Below are positions 14,490-23,412 of a DNA stretch of 64,000 bases, one piece after another. Position 1 is the stretch's first letter, and each line of letters starts with the position of its first letter. The stretch spans positions 1,876,811-1,940,810 of the forward strand of contig NZ_CP132359.1 in assembly GCF_030758975.1 (NCBI RefSeq), given 5' to 3'. The translations under genes and the position numbers were made by a program. The DNA is from Bosea beijingensis (lineage in GTDB: Bacteria > Pseudomonadota > Alphaproteobacteria > Rhizobiales > Beijerinckiaceae). Under the pieces are notes generated by a model, which worked only from the letters and a program-made list of their open reading frames with translations, was not told the DNA's origin and did not search any database.

Positions 14490-15593
14490 ATGTTGCGTGT
14501 CCGTGAAGTCCCGGCGCGGGTGTTCGCCCGCGACGGTGAGGGTCTGGCTGCCGTTTCCGGCAAGGCGAAGATGGTGCGGCGCAGCCCGACGGCGCGCCTG
14601 CTGGCGCTCGCCGCGCTCGGGATGGCGCTCGGCTCCGGCGGCATCGTGCTGACGGCGTCGATGGTCCAGGCCGAGAGCGAGGGCAGCGCGCGCGATTTCC
14701 TGATCCAGGAAGCGGCCCGGCGGCAACAGGGACGCGTGCAGAACGCGACCTACAGCTCGACCCGCTATGCCCCGCAGGCCAACGCCTACGCGCCCGCCGG
14801 CAATGGCTGGCGGCTGCCGCTCATGCAGGCACTGCCGGACGGCCGGCTCGCGCATCCGCCGATCGAGCTCAATCCCTTCCGCAAATCGACCCAGAAGACC
14901 GCCGACAGGCAGCGCAGGCCGGCCGGCACGACCGGCGCCTCGCTCGACGCGGTCACCGGCGCGGCGGACCGCGCCCAGACCTTCTGCGTGCGCCTCTGCG
15001 ACGGCTTCCACTCCCCGATCGGCTATCTCCGCGCCAACAGCGACATGAAGGCTCATGAGGCGCTTTGCACGGCGATGAATCCAGGCGTTCCGGTCAAGGT
15101 CTTCAGGATGGCCGCCGGCGCGACCAGCATTGCCGACGCCGTGTCCACCGATGGCAAGCGCTATGGCGCCCTGCCCATGGCCTTCGGGTACGAGAAGGCG
15201 GCCGACCCGGCCTGCCGCGCGGCCATCGTCCAGCCTGGCGAGCGGCGCATCTCGTTGCTGCGTGACATCACCTTGCGGCCGGGCGACAGCGTCGTGCTCG
15301 ACGGCAAGGTCTCGACCTTTACCGGCGGTTCGAGCTGGCCCTATAGCCGGCGCGACTTCCGCGATTTCCGTACGGCCTCCGAGCTCAGCAAGTCCCAGCG
15401 CAAGCAGATCGACGAGCAGGTCGGCATTTCCCGGATGGAAGCGCAGGCCCGCAGCGTCCGGCGCCAGATGCGCGTCCGAGAGGCGCAGTTGCAGGGCGAC
15501 ACCTTTGCCAGCGACGCCGCCCTTCGCGGCACGGTCGAGCCGACCACGCGCGAGCCGGTCCGCCTGATCCCGCTTGCGCTGCCGCAGCGATAG
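14490..15593 (+). CDS. DUF2865 domain-containing protein
   Basis: A 367-residue protein, probably periplasmic or envelope-anchored: hydrophobic span at about residues 36-58 (LLALAALGMALGSGGIVLTA). The C-terminal half has the DUF2865 hallmarks, TFCVRLCDGFHSPIGYL and LCTAMNPGVPVKVFRM, with further conserved Cys in DPACRAA. The tail (about 300-367) is charged and may be coiled. A GGAG eight bases upstream supports the ATG at 14490. Function is unknown for the family, which is largely confined to Hyphomicrobiales. Confidence 0.85.
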   Translation: MLRVREVPARVFARDGEGLAAVSGKAKMVRRSPTARLLALAALGMALGSGGIVLTASMVQAESEGSARDFLIQEAARRQQGRVQNATYSSTRYAPQANAYAPAGNGWRLPLMQALPDGRLAHPPIELNPFRKSTQKTADRQRRPAGTTGASLDAVTGAADRAQTFCVRLCDGFHSPIGYLRANSDMKAHEALCTAMNPGVPVKVFRMAAGATSIADAVSTDGKRYGALPMAFGYEKAADPACRAAIVQPGERRISLLRDITLRPGDSVVLDGKVSTFTGGSSWPYSRRDFRDFRTASELSKSQRKQIDEQVGISRMEAQARSVRRQMRVREAQLQGDTFASDAALRGTVEPTTREPVRLIPLALPQR

Positions 15594-16032
15594 GTTTCTG
15601 GACTTTCGACGCTCCTTGTCCTTCCGGGGCTTCGCGCAGCGAAGAACCCGGAACCCACGACCGGGTGAAGCCTGAAAATCCGGATATAAGATGTTCTACC
15701 CAGTCGTGAGTTCCGGGTTCGCGCCTTCGGCACGCCCCGGAATGACAACGGCTGGCACATCTTAGGCGCTGGTATTGCGTCCGCGTTTGACAAGAACGGC
15801 AACACGCTAACCGCGACAGGACGTCCCATCCGAAAGACGTACGACTGGAATGCGCCGGAAATCCCCTCGTCTTTCCAATGCGATGTCCATCTTATTAGAA
15901 TTCGTCAAAATAAGAAGAAAACTAGAACTGCTATAAGGCTTTGATATTAAAGGATTACTTCATTGACGCTCCGCCGGCGGCGTTCTATCGCTCGCCCATC
16001 GCGCTGATCGCGCCCCACGACGGAGCAGAAGA
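15594..16032. other. Intergenic region with palindromic repeat and AT-rich promoter zone
   Basis: 440 bases without a gene. The left part holds the palindromic repeat listed separately; the right part (about 15880-15965) is strikingly AT-rich for this genome, with runs such as ttattagaattcgtcaaaataag, and probably contains the promoter and iron-responsive sites of the ferric-binding protein gene. No exact Fur, Irr or RirA site could be assigned by eye. Confidence 0.55.
15618..15746. repeat. Intergenic palindromic repeat element
   Basis: Left arm 15618-15661 and right arm 15703-15746 are imperfect reverse complements: gtccttccggggc...gaacccggaacccacgac against gtcgtgagttccgggttcgcgcc...ccccggaatgac, separated by a 41-base unique loop. 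The layout (ends gtcattccggg-like, inner aacccggaa core) matches the dispersed palindromic elements of this bacterial order and the element at 21863-21963. Confidence 0.7.
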
Positions 16033-17043
16033 ATGATCGCAAAGACCTATCTCCACGCCCTGGCGCTGTCCTCCTGCCTGCTGGCCGCTCCGGCCTTTGC
16101 GCAAGGCGTGAATCTCTACACCACCCGCGAGCCGGCTCTGCTCAACCCGGTGCTTGAGGCCTTCACCAAGGATACCGGCATCAAGGTCAACGCGGTCTTC
16201 CTGAAGGACGGCCTGCAGGAGCGCATCAAGGCCGAAGGCGCCAACAGCCCGGCCGACGTCATGCTCTTGGTCGATGTCGGCGAGATCAATGCCGCCGTCG
16301 ATGCCGGCATCACCCAGCCGATCAAGTCGGATGTCGTCGACAAGACCGTTCCGGCGCAGCTTCGCCCTGACAACAACTGGGTCACGCTGACCAAGCGTGC
16401 CCGCGTCGTCGTGGTCTCGAAGGAGCGCGTCAAGCAGGACGCGATCACCTATGAGGACCTCGCCGATCCCAAGTGGAAGGGCAAGTTCTGCATTCGCGCC
16501 GGCCAGCATCCCTATAACAACGCGTTCTTCGCCGCCTATCTCGCCCATTACGGCGCCGAGAAGACCGAGACCTACCTGAAGGCCGTGCGCGCCAACGCCG
16601 CTCGCAAGCCCGGCGGCGGCGACCGTGACGTCGCCCGCGACATCCAGTCCGGGCTCTGCGACATCGCCCTCATCAACACCTACTATGTCGGCCTGATGAG
16701 CGAGGCGAAGAACGAGCAGAAGGGCTGGTTCGACGCGATCAAGCCGCTCAAGACCACCTTCGCCGGCGGCGGCACCCATGTGAACGTCTCGGCTGCCGCG
16801 CTCGCCAAGAACGCCCCGAACAAGGACAACGCCGTCAAGCTGGTCGAGTATATGCTCGGCGACAAGGCCCAGGCCCTCTACGCGAACGGCAACTTCGAGT
16901 TACCCGTCAACGCGGCCGTCACCGACTCCACTGCCGTCAAGCTCTTCGGTACCGTCACGCCGGACAAGTTGACGCTTTCCGAGGTCGCCAAGCAGCGCAA
17001 GGCCGCCGCCAACCTCGTGGATAAGGTCGGCTTCGACAATTGA
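16033..17043 (+). CDS. Ferric iron ABC transporter substrate-binding protein (FbpA/FutA type)
   Basis: A 336-residue periplasmic transferrin-like protein that binds Fe(III). Residues 1-23 are a signal peptide (LALSSCLLAAPAFAQ). The mature protein starts VNLYTTREPALLNPVLEAF, as in FbpA/IdiA/FutA, and the paired Tyr ligands are seen in NTYYVGLM (about residues 216-219). Conserved GGDRDVARDIQSG and ALAKNAPNKDNAVKLVEYM segments support the call. The permease gene overlaps its stop codon. The upstream AT-rich region suggests iron-controlled expression. Confidence 0.93.
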   Translation: MIAKTYLHALALSSCLLAAPAFAQGVNLYTTREPALLNPVLEAFTKDTGIKVNAVFLKDGLQERIKAEGANSPADVMLLVDVGEINAAVDAGITQPIKSDVVDKTVPAQLRPDNNWVTLTKRARVVVVSKERVKQDAITYEDLADPKWKGKFCIRAGQHPYNNAFFAAYLAHYGAEKTETYLKAVRANAARKPGGGDRDVARDIQSGLCDIALINTYYVGLMSEAKNEQKGWFDAIKPLKTTFAGGGTHVNVSAAALAKNAPNKDNAVKLVEYMLGDKAQALYANGNFELPVNAAVTDSTAVKLFGTVTPDKLTLSEVAKQRKAAANLVDKVGFDN

Positions 17044-18725
17044 GCCTGAGCCAGCCGCTCGACACGACGCGACGGTCGCCATTCTCGTGGCGGCCGTCGA
17101 CGCGTTTTGCCTATGCCGCGATCGGCGGGGCTGCCCTCGTGGCGCTGCCGCTCCTCGCGCTCGTCGCAACCGCGTTTTCGTCGCGACAGGCGGCTGAGAT
17201 CTGGCCGCATCTCGCGGCCAATGTCCTGCCCGTCGCGCTCGTCCAGACCAGCCTGCTGCTGGCCGGTGTCGGCGCAGCCTGCGCCGTCATCGGCGTCGGC
17301 ACGGCCTGGCTGGTGACGCAGCACGACTTCCCGGGCCGCCGCTCGCTCGAATGGCTGCTCGTGCTGCCGCTGGCGCTGCCGACCTATCTGACCGCCTATA
17401 TCTACGTCGAGTTCCTCGGCTTCCAGGGGCCGTTGCAAAGCGCTCTCCGCGCCGCCACCGGCTGGCGTTCGCTCCGCGACTACTGGTTTCCCGATCCGCG
17501 CAACGTGCCGGGAGCGATCGCGATCATGGCGATCGTCCTCTACCCTTATGTCTATCTCAGCACGCGCGCGCTGTTCAGCGTGCAGGGAGCCAGCATCGTC
17601 GAGGCCGCCCGCAATCTCGGAGCAGCGCCCGGCCGCCTGTTCTGGCGCATCGGCCTGCCGCTCGCGCGCCCCGCGCTCGCCGCCGGCCTGACCCTCGTCC
17701 TGCTGGAGACGCTGAACGATATCGGCGCCACCGAATATCTCGGCGTGAGATCGCTGACGCTGTCGATCTACACGACCTGGGTCAATCGCGGCTCGTTGCC
17801 CGGCGCCGCCCAGATCGCATGTATCATGCTGCTGATCGTCTTCGCCCTGATCCTGATTGAGGTGAAACTGCGCGGGCAGAGGCGTTTCGCCTTGCCTGTG
17901 CGCCAGGCCCGCCCGGTGACGCGCCGGCCGCTGCACGGTCGCAGAGCGGTTTTGGCCACCCTCGCCTGCGCCCTGCCCGTGATCTTCGGCGCCGCCCTGC
18001 CCATCGGCTATCTCGTCACCGAAATCCTGCAGCGCGGCCTGCTTCAGCAGTTCGACATCGGGCTGCTGCGCCTCCTGGGCAATGCGCTCCTGCTCTCCGG
18101 CCTCGCCGCGGCTCTGGTGGTGGCGCTGGGGCTCGGGATCGCGACCGCGGGCCGCAGTGGCCGCGAGGGCTGGCTGAAGCCCCTCGCCCGTGTCGCCAGC
18201 CTTGGCTACGCCGTGCCCGGCACCGTGCTGGCGCTTGGCCTGCTCATCCCTCTTGCGGCCTTCGACAATCTGCTGGCCGATGCCGCATCCGCCCTGTTCG
18301 GCCTGAAGCCCGGCCTGATCATGATCAGTTCCGGTGCGGCACTGGTGATCGCCTATACGGTGCGCTTTCTCGCGATCGGGGTCTCCGGCGTCGAGAGCGG
18401 GCTTTCGCGCGTCTCGCCCCGGATCGACGACGCTGCCCGCGCGCTCGGCGCCGCCGGGCCGGAGGTGCTCAGGCGCATCCATTGGCCGCTGGCGCGTCCC
18501 GCCATCGCCGCTGCGGCGCTTCTCGTCTTCGTCGACTGCCTCAAGGAACTGCCGGCGACGCTGTTGCTGCGACCGCTCAACGTCGACACGCTGGCGACGG
18601 TCGTCTACGGCCACGCCTCGCGCGGCGTCTTCGAGGACGGCGCGCTGGCGGCGCTGCTGATCATCCTGGCCGGGCTCTATCCGGCCTTCGTTCTGGCCAA
18701 AACCGGCGCAGATCGCACGGGATAG
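17040..18725 (+). CDS. Ferric iron ABC transporter permease (FbpB/AfuB type)
   Basis: A 561-residue permease with two tandem BPD_transp_1 units, about 12 membrane spans. EAA-loop motifs are visible in both halves: EAARNLGAAPGRLFWRIGLPLARPA and DAARALGAAGPEVLRRIHWPLARPA. The TTG start at 17040 shares bases with the binding protein stop (TTGA), so translation is coupled. It would pass Fe(III) delivered by the preceding protein into the cytoplasm. The expected ATP-binding subunit (FbpC) is not adjacent: the next gene encodes an AsmA-like protein. Confidence 0.93.
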   Translation: MSLSQPLDTTRRSPFSWRPSTRFAYAAIGGAALVALPLLALVATAFSSRQAAEIWPHLAANVLPVALVQTSLLLAGVGAACAVIGVGTAWLVTQHDFPGRRSLEWLLVLPLALPTYLTAYIYVEFLGFQGPLQSALRAATGWRSLRDYWFPDPRNVPGAIAIMAIVLYPYVYLSTRALFSVQGASIVEAARNLGAAPGRLFWRIGLPLARPALAAGLTLVLLETLNDIGATEYLGVRSLTLSIYTTWVNRGSLPGAAQIACIMLLIVFALILIEVKLRGQRRFALPVRQARPVTRRPLHGRRAVLATLACALPVIFGAALPIGYLVTEILQRGLLQQFDIGLLRLLGNALLLSGLAAALVVALGLGIATAGRSGREGWLKPLARVASLGYAVPGTVLALGLLIPLAAFDNLLADAASALFGLKPGLIMISSGAALVIAYTVRFLAIGVSGVESGLSRVSPRIDDAARALGAAGPEVLRRIHWPLARPAIAAAALLVFVDCLKELPATLLLRPLNVDTLATVVYGHASRGVFEDGALAALLIILAGLYPAFVLAKTGADRTG

Positions 18726-18821
18726 CCGGCTCTCCAGCCTCGACAAGCCCTCTGCATCGGCCTACACCCTGTGCCGCCAGGGGGCTGGCTGACTTTCGGC
18801 CCGGTGCCGATTCGGAAGTCC

Positions 18822-20576
18822 ATGACCAGACGCGCTGCGATCATCGCTTTCAGCCTCGTCGTCGCTATCGGCCTGCTCGGCATGCAGTCCTGGGACGTTG
18901 CGTTCGGGCGCGTCCAGCGTAGCGCGATCAAGGCAATCCAGGAGCGGACCGGCTTCGTCGTCAAGGCGATCGAGCGGGCCGAAATCGCCCTGCTGCCGCT
19001 GCCGCGCATCAGCCTGTCCCAGGTTTCCTTCAGCCAGCACGACGGCGCGCTCGCCGGCGAGGCCGTGCGGATCAAGGCGCATCTGCGCCTGCTGCCGCTG
19101 CTCAGCGGGCGGATCAGCTTCGACCGTGTCGACTTGGTGGCTCCCCGGATCGACATCGCCGTTCCAGCCGGCAGCGACGGCGTCACCGAGTGGCTCAGCC
19201 CCGCGCTCGCCGAGTTCGAACACCTCCAGGACCAGAGCAAGATCGTCGTCAGCGCCGGCTCGGTCTTCCTGCGCGCGAACGGCGCGATCCAGAGCGTCGT
19301 CCGCAATCTCGATCTCGTCATCGACGAACGCAGCTCGCGCGACCCCCTCGCCCTGTCCGGCTCCCTCAACTGGCGCGGTGTGCCGACCGAGGTGAACCTG
19401 CTCTGGCCGATGGCAGGCGGCAGCGCGAAGGCCGCCCTGTCGGCGACCTCTTCCCTGCTGAAGCTGCGCTTCGAAGGCAGCCGCTCCGGCCCCGGCGAGC
19501 CGGTGATCAGCGGCCCTCTCGTGTTGTCGACCCCGTCGCTGCCGAAGCTGCTCGGCTGGTTCGGCGAGGAATCGCGTCTGGGCTCGGCGCTCGGCGCCGT
19601 CGCTCTCTCGGCCGATATCCAGGTGAAGCCGCGCGAGGTCTCGTTCAGCAGCGCCGTCGTCAACCTGGATGGCGAGCGCCTCGACGGCGCGATCAAGCTC
19701 GCGGAGGCCGGCGGGCGCTATGCGCTCTCGGGCACGCTCGCAGGCGCGGCGCTGAACCTCGACCGCATCGTCGATCGTCTCCCGGTTCCGGCGGTCGATG
19801 TCGCGGATACGACACCCTTCGATCTCGAAGCCTGGACCGCGCGCGATATCGACCTGCGCGTCTCTGTCGACGCCGTCCGCCTGAAAGGCGCGAGGCTCAA
19901 CGACGTCGCGACCTATCTGCTCGTCAAGAAGGGGCGGTTCGAGACCGGGCTGCTCCGCGCCGGCGCCTATGGCGGCAGCGTCAAGAGCCGCCTGCTCGCG
20001 CTCGCCACCCCCGCCGGCGTCGACATCAAGCTCCAGGCCGGGCTCGACAAGGTGAATATCGGCCAGGCGGCGTCCGACCTGCCGCAACTGGCGCGCCTGA
20101 GCGGCACCGGCAACCTCCAGCTTGCGCTGGACGGCGTCGGCCGCACCTTCGACGAATTGCTGGGCTCGTTCACCGGCCGCATCAACCTGGCCGCCCGGCA
20201 GGGCGAGATCGGCGGCGTCGCCTTCGGGGACCTGATCCGCCGCGCCGAGCGCAGCCCGGTCCAGGCGCTGCGCGACTGGCGGCAGGGCAAGACGCCCTAC
20301 GAGACCATCAGCGCCAATGCCGGGATCGCCGGCGGCCTGCTCGCCCTGACCGAGGCGCAGATGATCGGCGCGAATTATCGCTTCAACCTCGCCGGCAGTG
20401 CGGCGCTGCGCCCCCGCACCCTCGACATGACCGCGCTGCTGGCCTCCCCCAGCGGCTCGCTGAAGCTGCCCTTCCTGCTGAAGGGCCCGGTCGACGCTCC
20501 GGATTTCGATATCGAGACCGAGGCCTTCCTCAGCCCGGCCGGCGCCTCCGTCGCACCGACACCGCTCACCCGCTGA
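18822..20576 (+). CDS. AsmA family protein
   Basis: A 584-residue envelope protein with one N-terminal membrane anchor (AAIIAFSLVVAIGLLGMQSW) and a long beta-rich periplasmic part. The N-terminal AsmA pattern is clear: IQERTGFVVKAIERAEIALLPLPRISLSQVSF followed by HLRLLPLLSGRISFDRVDLVAPRIDI; the C-terminal AsmA_2-type region spans about residues 380-560. Such proteins act in inter-membrane lipid traffic or outer-membrane assembly. A GGAAG before the ATG at 18822 decides the start over an upstream GTG at 18771. Confidence 0.88.
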   Translation: MTRRAAIIAFSLVVAIGLLGMQSWDVAFGRVQRSAIKAIQERTGFVVKAIERAEIALLPLPRISLSQVSFSQHDGALAGEAVRIKAHLRLLPLLSGRISFDRVDLVAPRIDIAVPAGSDGVTEWLSPALAEFEHLQDQSKIVVSAGSVFLRANGAIQSVVRNLDLVIDERSSRDPLALSGSLNWRGVPTEVNLLWPMAGGSAKAALSATSSLLKLRFEGSRSGPGEPVISGPLVLSTPSLPKLLGWFGEESRLGSALGAVALSADIQVKPREVSFSSAVVNLDGERLDGAIKLAEAGGRYALSGTLAGAALNLDRIVDRLPVPAVDVADTTPFDLEAWTARDIDLRVSVDAVRLKGARLNDVATYLLVKKGRFETGLLRAGAYGGSVKSRLLALATPAGVDIKLQAGLDKVNIGQAASDLPQLARLSGTGNLQLALDGVGRTFDELLGSFTGRINLAARQGEIGGVAFGDLIRRAERSPVQALRDWRQGKTPYETISANAGIAGGLLALTEAQMIGANYRFNLAGSAALRPRTLDMTALLASPSGSLKLPFLLKGPVDAPDFDIETEAFLSPAGASVAPTPLTR

Positions 20577-20658
20577 TCGTGAACTCCCGCTTTCGTGTGC
20601 ATCGGAAATCCGCTCTGTTGCAGACGGAACCTGTTGCGGCAGCGGGAGGGATGCAGCG

Positions 20659-21837
20659 ATGAAGATGTGGATCATGGGCGCGCTTGCGCTCGCAGGATGG
20701 ATGACGGCAGGCATGGCCGACGCGCAGGATCTGACGGTCGAGAAGAAGGTCTTCGAACTTCCGAGTTTCACCACCCAGAGCGGACGCACGCTGAAGAATG
20801 TCCGCGTCGGCTGGGAGAGCTACGGCACGCTCAACGCCGACAAATCGAATGCCGTGCTGATCTGCCATTTCTTCTCCGGCAACTCGCATGCCGCCGGCAA
20901 ATACGCAGCCGACGACGCGGCCCCGGGCTACTGGGACGCCATCATCGGCCCGGGCAAGGCGATCGACACCAACAAGTATTTCGTCCTGTCCTCCGACACG
21001 CTGGTGAATCTGAGCACCGGCGATCCGAAGACCACCACCACCGGCCCCGCCTCGATCAACCCCGAAACTGGCAAGCCCTATGGGCTCGACTTTCCGATCG
21101 TGACGGTCCGCGACTTCGTCGAGGTCCAGAAGGCGCTGGTCGAGAGCCTCGGCATCAAGAAGCTCGCGCTGGTCGCCGGCCCCTCGATGGGCTCGCTCCA
21201 GACCTTCGAATGGGCAGCGAGCTATCCCGAGATGGTCGCCAAGGCCATGCCGGTGATCGGCGCCGGCGAGGCCGACGCGATGCTGATCGCCTGGCTCGAC
21301 GTCTGGGCCGCGCCGATCCTCGTCGACCCCAACTGGAACAATGGCGACTATTACGGCAAGACCCCGCCGCTCGCCGGCCTCGCCAAGGCGCTGACCGCGG
21401 TGACGCTGCAGGCGAACCACCAGGACTGGGCCAACGCTACCTTCGGCCGCCGTCCGGCCAAGGAGGGCGAGGAGCCCGGCAAGGCGCTCGCCAACAAGTT
21501 CCAGGTCCAGAGCGTGCTCGACAATGCCGGCATGGCCCGCGCAAAAATCTCCGACGCCAACCACTTCCTCTATCTGGTCAAGGCGAACCAGCTCTTCGCC
21601 GCGGGCGGCACCTCGCTTGCCGACGGCATGGCCAAGATCAAGGCGCCGATGCTGCTGATCACCCAGCCGAAGGATCTCGTCTTCACGCCCGACATGGTCG
21701 CGACGACAGTGAAGGCGGCGAAGGAGGCCGGGCGCGACATCACCCACGCCACGATCGACGGCTCGCGCGGCCATCTTGACGGTGTGATGTCGATGAAGCA
21801 GGCCGAAGGCGCGATCCGGGCCTTCATGGAGAAATAG
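20659..21837 (+). CDS. Secreted alpha/beta hydrolase related to homoserine O-acetyltransferase (MetX fold)
   Basis: A 392-residue protein with a signal peptide (MKMWIMGALALAGWMTAGMADAQ) followed by a MetX-like alpha/beta hydrolase. The oxyanion strand and helper motif are in LICHFFSGNSHAAGKY, the nucleophile elbow is GPSMGS (Ser about residue 178), and a late His lies in GSRGHLDGVMS. Cytoplasmic MetX enzymes have GGSMGG at the elbow, so this exported relative is unlikely to make O-acetylhomoserine and may be an esterase or acyltransferase of unknown substrate. Strong ribosome-binding site (GGGAGGG). The gene stands alone. Confidence 0.85.
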   Translation: MKMWIMGALALAGWMTAGMADAQDLTVEKKVFELPSFTTQSGRTLKNVRVGWESYGTLNADKSNAVLICHFFSGNSHAAGKYAADDAAPGYWDAIIGPGKAIDTNKYFVLSSDTLVNLSTGDPKTTTTGPASINPETGKPYGLDFPIVTVRDFVEVQKALVESLGIKKLALVAGPSMGSLQTFEWAASYPEMVAKAMPVIGAGEADAMLIAWLDVWAAPILVDPNWNNGDYYGKTPPLAGLAKALTAVTLQANHQDWANATFGRRPAKEGEEPGKALANKFQVQSVLDNAGMARAKISDANHFLYLVKANQLFAAGGTSLADGMAKIKAPMLLITQPKDLVFTPDMVATTVKAAKEAGRDITHATIDGSRGHLDGVMSMKQAEGAIRAFMEK

Positions 21838-21862
21838 CCCAAAGCTCGCACTCGCCCGAGCA

Positions 21863-21963
21863 GGTCATCCCGGACAAGCCGCGTCAGCGGCGCCGATCCG
21901 GGATCCATGCCTGAACCGTTCCGGAATGGATCCCGGGTCTCCCTTCGGTCGCCCGGGATGACC
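21863..21963. repeat. Intergenic palindromic repeat element
   Basis: Outer arms ggtcatcccgg (21863-21873) and ccgggatgacc (21953-21963) enclose inner arms ccgggatcca/tggatcccgg (about 21898-21907 and 21928-21937). It lies in the space between two convergent genes, so it may also act as a bidirectional terminator. Same general architecture as the element at 15618. Confidence 0.7.
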
Positions 21964-21976
21964 GCGCATGTACGGC

Positions 21977-22588
21977 TCACGCGGCGGCCGGCTCCTCCAT
22001 CCGGTGGACGATCCGGTCGATCAGGCCCCATTCCAGCGCCTCTTCCGCCGTCATGAAGCGGTCGCGGTCGAGCGTGCGCTCGACCTCCTCGTAGCTGCGC
22101 CCGCAATGCTCGGCATAAAGCCGGGTCAGGCGATGCTTGGTCTGCCGCATCTCTTCGGCATGGATGAAGATGTCGGAGGCCTGCCCCTGGAAGCCGCCGA
22201 GCGGCTGATGGACATGCAGGCTGGCATTGGGCAGCGCTCCACGCTCGCCCGGCTCCCCGGCCATCAGCAGAAACGAGCCCATCGAGCGCGCGGTGCCCAT
22301 GCAAAGCGTATGCACCGGCGAACGGATGTAGCGCATCGTGTCGTACATCGCGAAGCCGCTGGTCACCATGCCGCCCGGCGAGTTGATGTAGAGATGGATC
22401 GGCTTCTTCGGGTTCTCGGCTTCCAGAAACAGGAGCTGCGCGCAGACCAGCACGCTCATCGCGTCGTTGACCTCGCCATTGAGGAAGATGATCCGCTCGC
22501 GCAGCAGCCGCGAGTAGATGTCGAACGAGCGCTCTCCGCGGCTCGACTGCTCGACGACCATAGGGACGAGTTGCATCGCTTCGCGCAT
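21977..22588 (-). CDS. ATP-dependent Clp protease proteolytic subunit paralogue
   Basis: A 203-residue ClpP-family serine peptidase. The catalytic triad is complete: Ser102 in [11 protein letters not shown], His127 in [10 protein letters not shown] and Asp176 in [11 protein letters not shown]. The handle and ring-contact segments ([20 protein letters not shown]) are normal. Compared with housekeeping ClpP the Ser motif has Arg where Ala is usual and the His motif is HVHQPLGG rather than MIHQPSGG. No clpX or tig is adjacent, so this is probably a second, accessory ClpP. CTGGAG upstream supports the ATG at 22588. Confidence 0.92.
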   Translation of the reverse strand: MREAMQLVPMVVEQSSRGERSFDIYSRLLRERIIFLNGEVNDAMSVLVCAQLLFLEAENPKKPIHLYINSPGGMVTSGFAMYDTMRYIRSPVHTLCMGTARSMGSFLLMAGEPGERGALPNASLHVHQPLGGFQGQASDIFIHAEEMRQTKHRLTRLYAEHCGRSYEEVERTLDRDRFMTAEEALEWGLIDRIVHRMEEPAAA

Positions 22589-22638
22589 CGGCGAACTCCA
22601 GAGTCTCGGGAAGATGGATGGTGTGGTTTCGCCTCGCC

Positions 22639-22998
22639 TCAGGCGGCGGCGCGCATCACCGGCGGCCCGTTGCTGTTTGCAGGGGTCAGCCGCCGCCCGA
22701 CGCGGCTATCGGTCAATTCATGGATCACGTGCAGGCTGCTTCCACCGGCCTCGCTGGCGTCGATCCGGAACGTGACCACGCTTTCCAGAAAGGGCGGCTC
22801 GCTGTCGCGCATCCGGTAGCGCAGCGCCTCTCCCGGCGTGACGACGCTCGGCTCGGGATCGGCCAGCTCCGCATCGGGCAGCCAGTGCTCGCGCAGGCCG
22901 GGCGTGCTGATGGCGCGCCAGAGCTTCTCGGGCGGCTCGTCGAACTGAAATGCGAAGACGAGAGGATCGGCCGCCGCCTGGCTGTCGTCACCGCTCAT
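22639..22998 (-). CDS. SRPBCC (AHSA1-like) domain protein
   Basis: A 119-residue START/Bet v1-like protein: [26 protein letters not shown] is the typical first strand-helix of the AHSA1 family, and [26 protein letters not shown] the late strands. It starts at 22998 inside the stop codon of the ArsR gene (ATGA), a very common ArsR-SRPBCC operon layout in which the partner is thought to bind a hydrophobic ligand or modulate a stress response. The start in the middle of a longer open frame is set by this coupling. Confidence 0.88.
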   Translation of the reverse strand: MSGDDSQAAADPLVFAFQFDEPPEKLWRAISTPGLREHWLPDAELADPEPSVVTPGEALRYRMRDSEPPFLESVVTFRIDASEAGGSSLHVIHELTDSRVGRRLTPANSNGPPVMRAAA

Positions 22999-23309
22999 TG
23001 ATCCATCTCCTTGAGCAAGGTCCTGAGATCGTCGATCCGCACCGGCCAGAAGGCACGGTATTTCGTCAGCCACTGCGCGACCAGCGCGAGCCCGTCCGGA
23101 TCGACCCGGTAGTTCACGAAGCGCCCCTGCCGCTCCTCGCTGACGAGACCCGCACCGCGCAGGACTGCGAGATGCTGCGACATTGCCGGCTGGCTGATCG
23201 CCATGCCCTTGCGCAGGGCGCTGGCGTTCAGGCTGCCCGCCGTCAGCTTGTCGAGGATCGCGCGCCGCGTCGGATCGGCCAGTGCCTTGAAGATCTCGTT
23301 CTCGATCAT
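22995..23309 (-). CDS. ArsR family winged-helix transcriptional regulator
   Basis: A 104-residue repressor beginning MIENEIFKALADPTRRAIL, the canonical ArsR start. The recognition helix region is ISQPAMSQHLAVLRGAGLVSEER, then the wing QGRFVNYRVDPDGL. No CxC metal-binding pair is present near the recognition helix, so it is unlikely to be an arsenic sensor. The ATG at 23309 has only seven bases between it and a perfect palindromic operator, consistent with autorepression. Cotranscribed with the SRPBCC gene. Confidence 0.92.
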   Translation of the reverse strand: MIENEIFKALADPTRRAILDKLTAGSLNASALRKGMAISQPAMSQHLAVLRGAGLVSEERQGRFVNYRVDPDGLALVAQWLTKYRAFWPVRIDDLRTLLKEMDQ

Positions 23310-23315
23310 GGAAAC

Positions 23316-23335
23316 ACATAAGCAAATACTTATGT
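23316..23335. promoter_or_regulatory. Probable ArsR operator
   Basis: Perfect inverted repeat acataag-N6-cttatgt immediately upstream of the ArsR start codon at 23309. The 7+6+7 architecture and position match operators of ArsR regulators paired with SRPBCC genes. It occupies the place where a ribosome-binding site would be, so the transcript may have a very short or absent leader. Confidence 0.7.
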
Positions 23336-23412
23336 AAATCGCAAGAGGCTTCGCGCTGAAGGCTCGTGCTAGCCTGTCACCGGAACCGAGGCTGAGCGCG
23401 GAAGAACAAGCC

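Noticed and set aside
15880..15965. Irr/ICE-like or Fur-like iron box before the ferric-binding protein gene
   Set aside because: attagaattc and neighbouring AT-rich words only partly fit the known consensus sequences; kept as an AT-rich promoter zone only.
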